DNA from: an uncultured Roseburia sp.
Lineage (GTDB): Bacteria; Bacillota; Clostridia; Lachnospirales; Lachnospiraceae
Reading direction: 5' to 3'
DNA length: 5,597 nucleotides
NCBI GenBank assembly: GCA_945928585.1
Contig: CAMENQ010000172.1
Location: forward strand, 1-5,597
Of this stretch, positions 5,503 to 5,597 are shown piece by piece. How positions within the stretch are numbered: position 1 is the stretch's first letter; every line of letters begins with the position of its first letter. The notes under the pieces are model-generated. The model did no database searches. It was not told the origin of the DNA and saw nothing but the letters and a program-made list of their open reading frames with translations. The translations under genes were made by a program, and so were the position numbers.

Positions 5503-5597
5503 CTAAGAATAGTTATGTAACGCCGTAGAGCGGTGAATGAACGGCAGGTAAATTCCTTAATGGCAGGAGCCGGCATATGTATATTTCGTGTGTATGC
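5503..5597. other. Tail without a supported gene
   Basis: This stretch is richer in G and C than the genes before it. It contains GCCGT (5522-5526) pairing with ACGGC (5541-5545), a GGCAGG direct repeat (5543-5548 and 5562-5567) and the palindrome GCCGGC (5569-5574). One plus frame stays open from 5521 to the window edge, but its GTG (5533) and ATG (5560) have no convincing ribosome binding site. It could be an intergenic region or the very start of the next gene. Confidence 0.3.

Noticed and set aside
5533..5597. Possible 5' end of a downstream gene (GTG 5533 or ATG 5560, open to the window edge)
   Set aside because: About 21 codons only, no convincing Shine-Dalgarno sequence, and no recognisable N-terminus. 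Comparison with Bacillus would suggest spoIIM nearby, but nothing here confirms it.

Overview
This 5.6 kb window looks like chromosomal DNA from a low-GC anaerobic Firmicute, most likely a member of the Lachnospiraceae. The evidence is the AT-rich composition, heavy use of ATA for Ile and AGA/AGG for Arg, strong GGAGG-type ribosome binding sites, a DUF5688-type protein (a family I associate with gut Lachnospiraceae), and a proC - NUDIX gene order. There is no sign of a phage, transposon, CRISPR array or defence system.

Left part (1-2180). A DUF5688-like protein of unknown function (51-983, +) converges on a tRNA-Arg(CCG) gene on the minus strand (1005-1076). The tRNA has a near-consensus sigma-A promoter (TTGATA, 17 bp, TATAAT) and an eight-T run directly after its discriminator base. 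Diverging from the tRNA is a single-pass membrane protein with a Thr/Glu-rich stalk and an unidentified outside domain. Its best start is GTG at 1165, behind a clear GGAGG, rather than the longer frame opening at 1126. A long near-perfect hairpin (2142-2173) ends this unit.

Middle (2181-3352). A 241-base gap holds a compact control region. It has two near-identical 22-base direct repeats, one helical-turn-compatible period apart, abutting a near-consensus promoter (TTGACA, 17 bp, TATATT). A leader of about 90 bases carries a perfect 12-base palindrome and a second copy of its half. This drives a DRE-TIM metallolyase (aldolase/HMG-CoA lyase type). It has the metal-binding residues but lacks the catalytic His of the well-known 4-hydroxy-2-oxovalerate aldolases, and no partner dehydrogenase lies next to it.

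Right part (3353-5597). Three same-strand genes with short gaps encode a HAD phosphatase of the phosphoglycolate phosphatase type, pyrroline-5-carboxylate reductase (proC, the last step of proline synthesis) and an ADP-ribose pyrophosphatase-like NUDIX hydrolase. They could be co-transcribed, and read-through from the aldolase is possible because the intervening hairpin has no T-tract on the coding strand. Two of the three look like metabolite clean-up enzymes. The last 115 bases hold no gene I can support.

Overall this is mostly ordinary housekeeping sequence. The points most worth a second look are the aldolase with its altered active site and dedicated control region, the two unknown proteins, and the tRNA for a codon that none of the six genes here uses.
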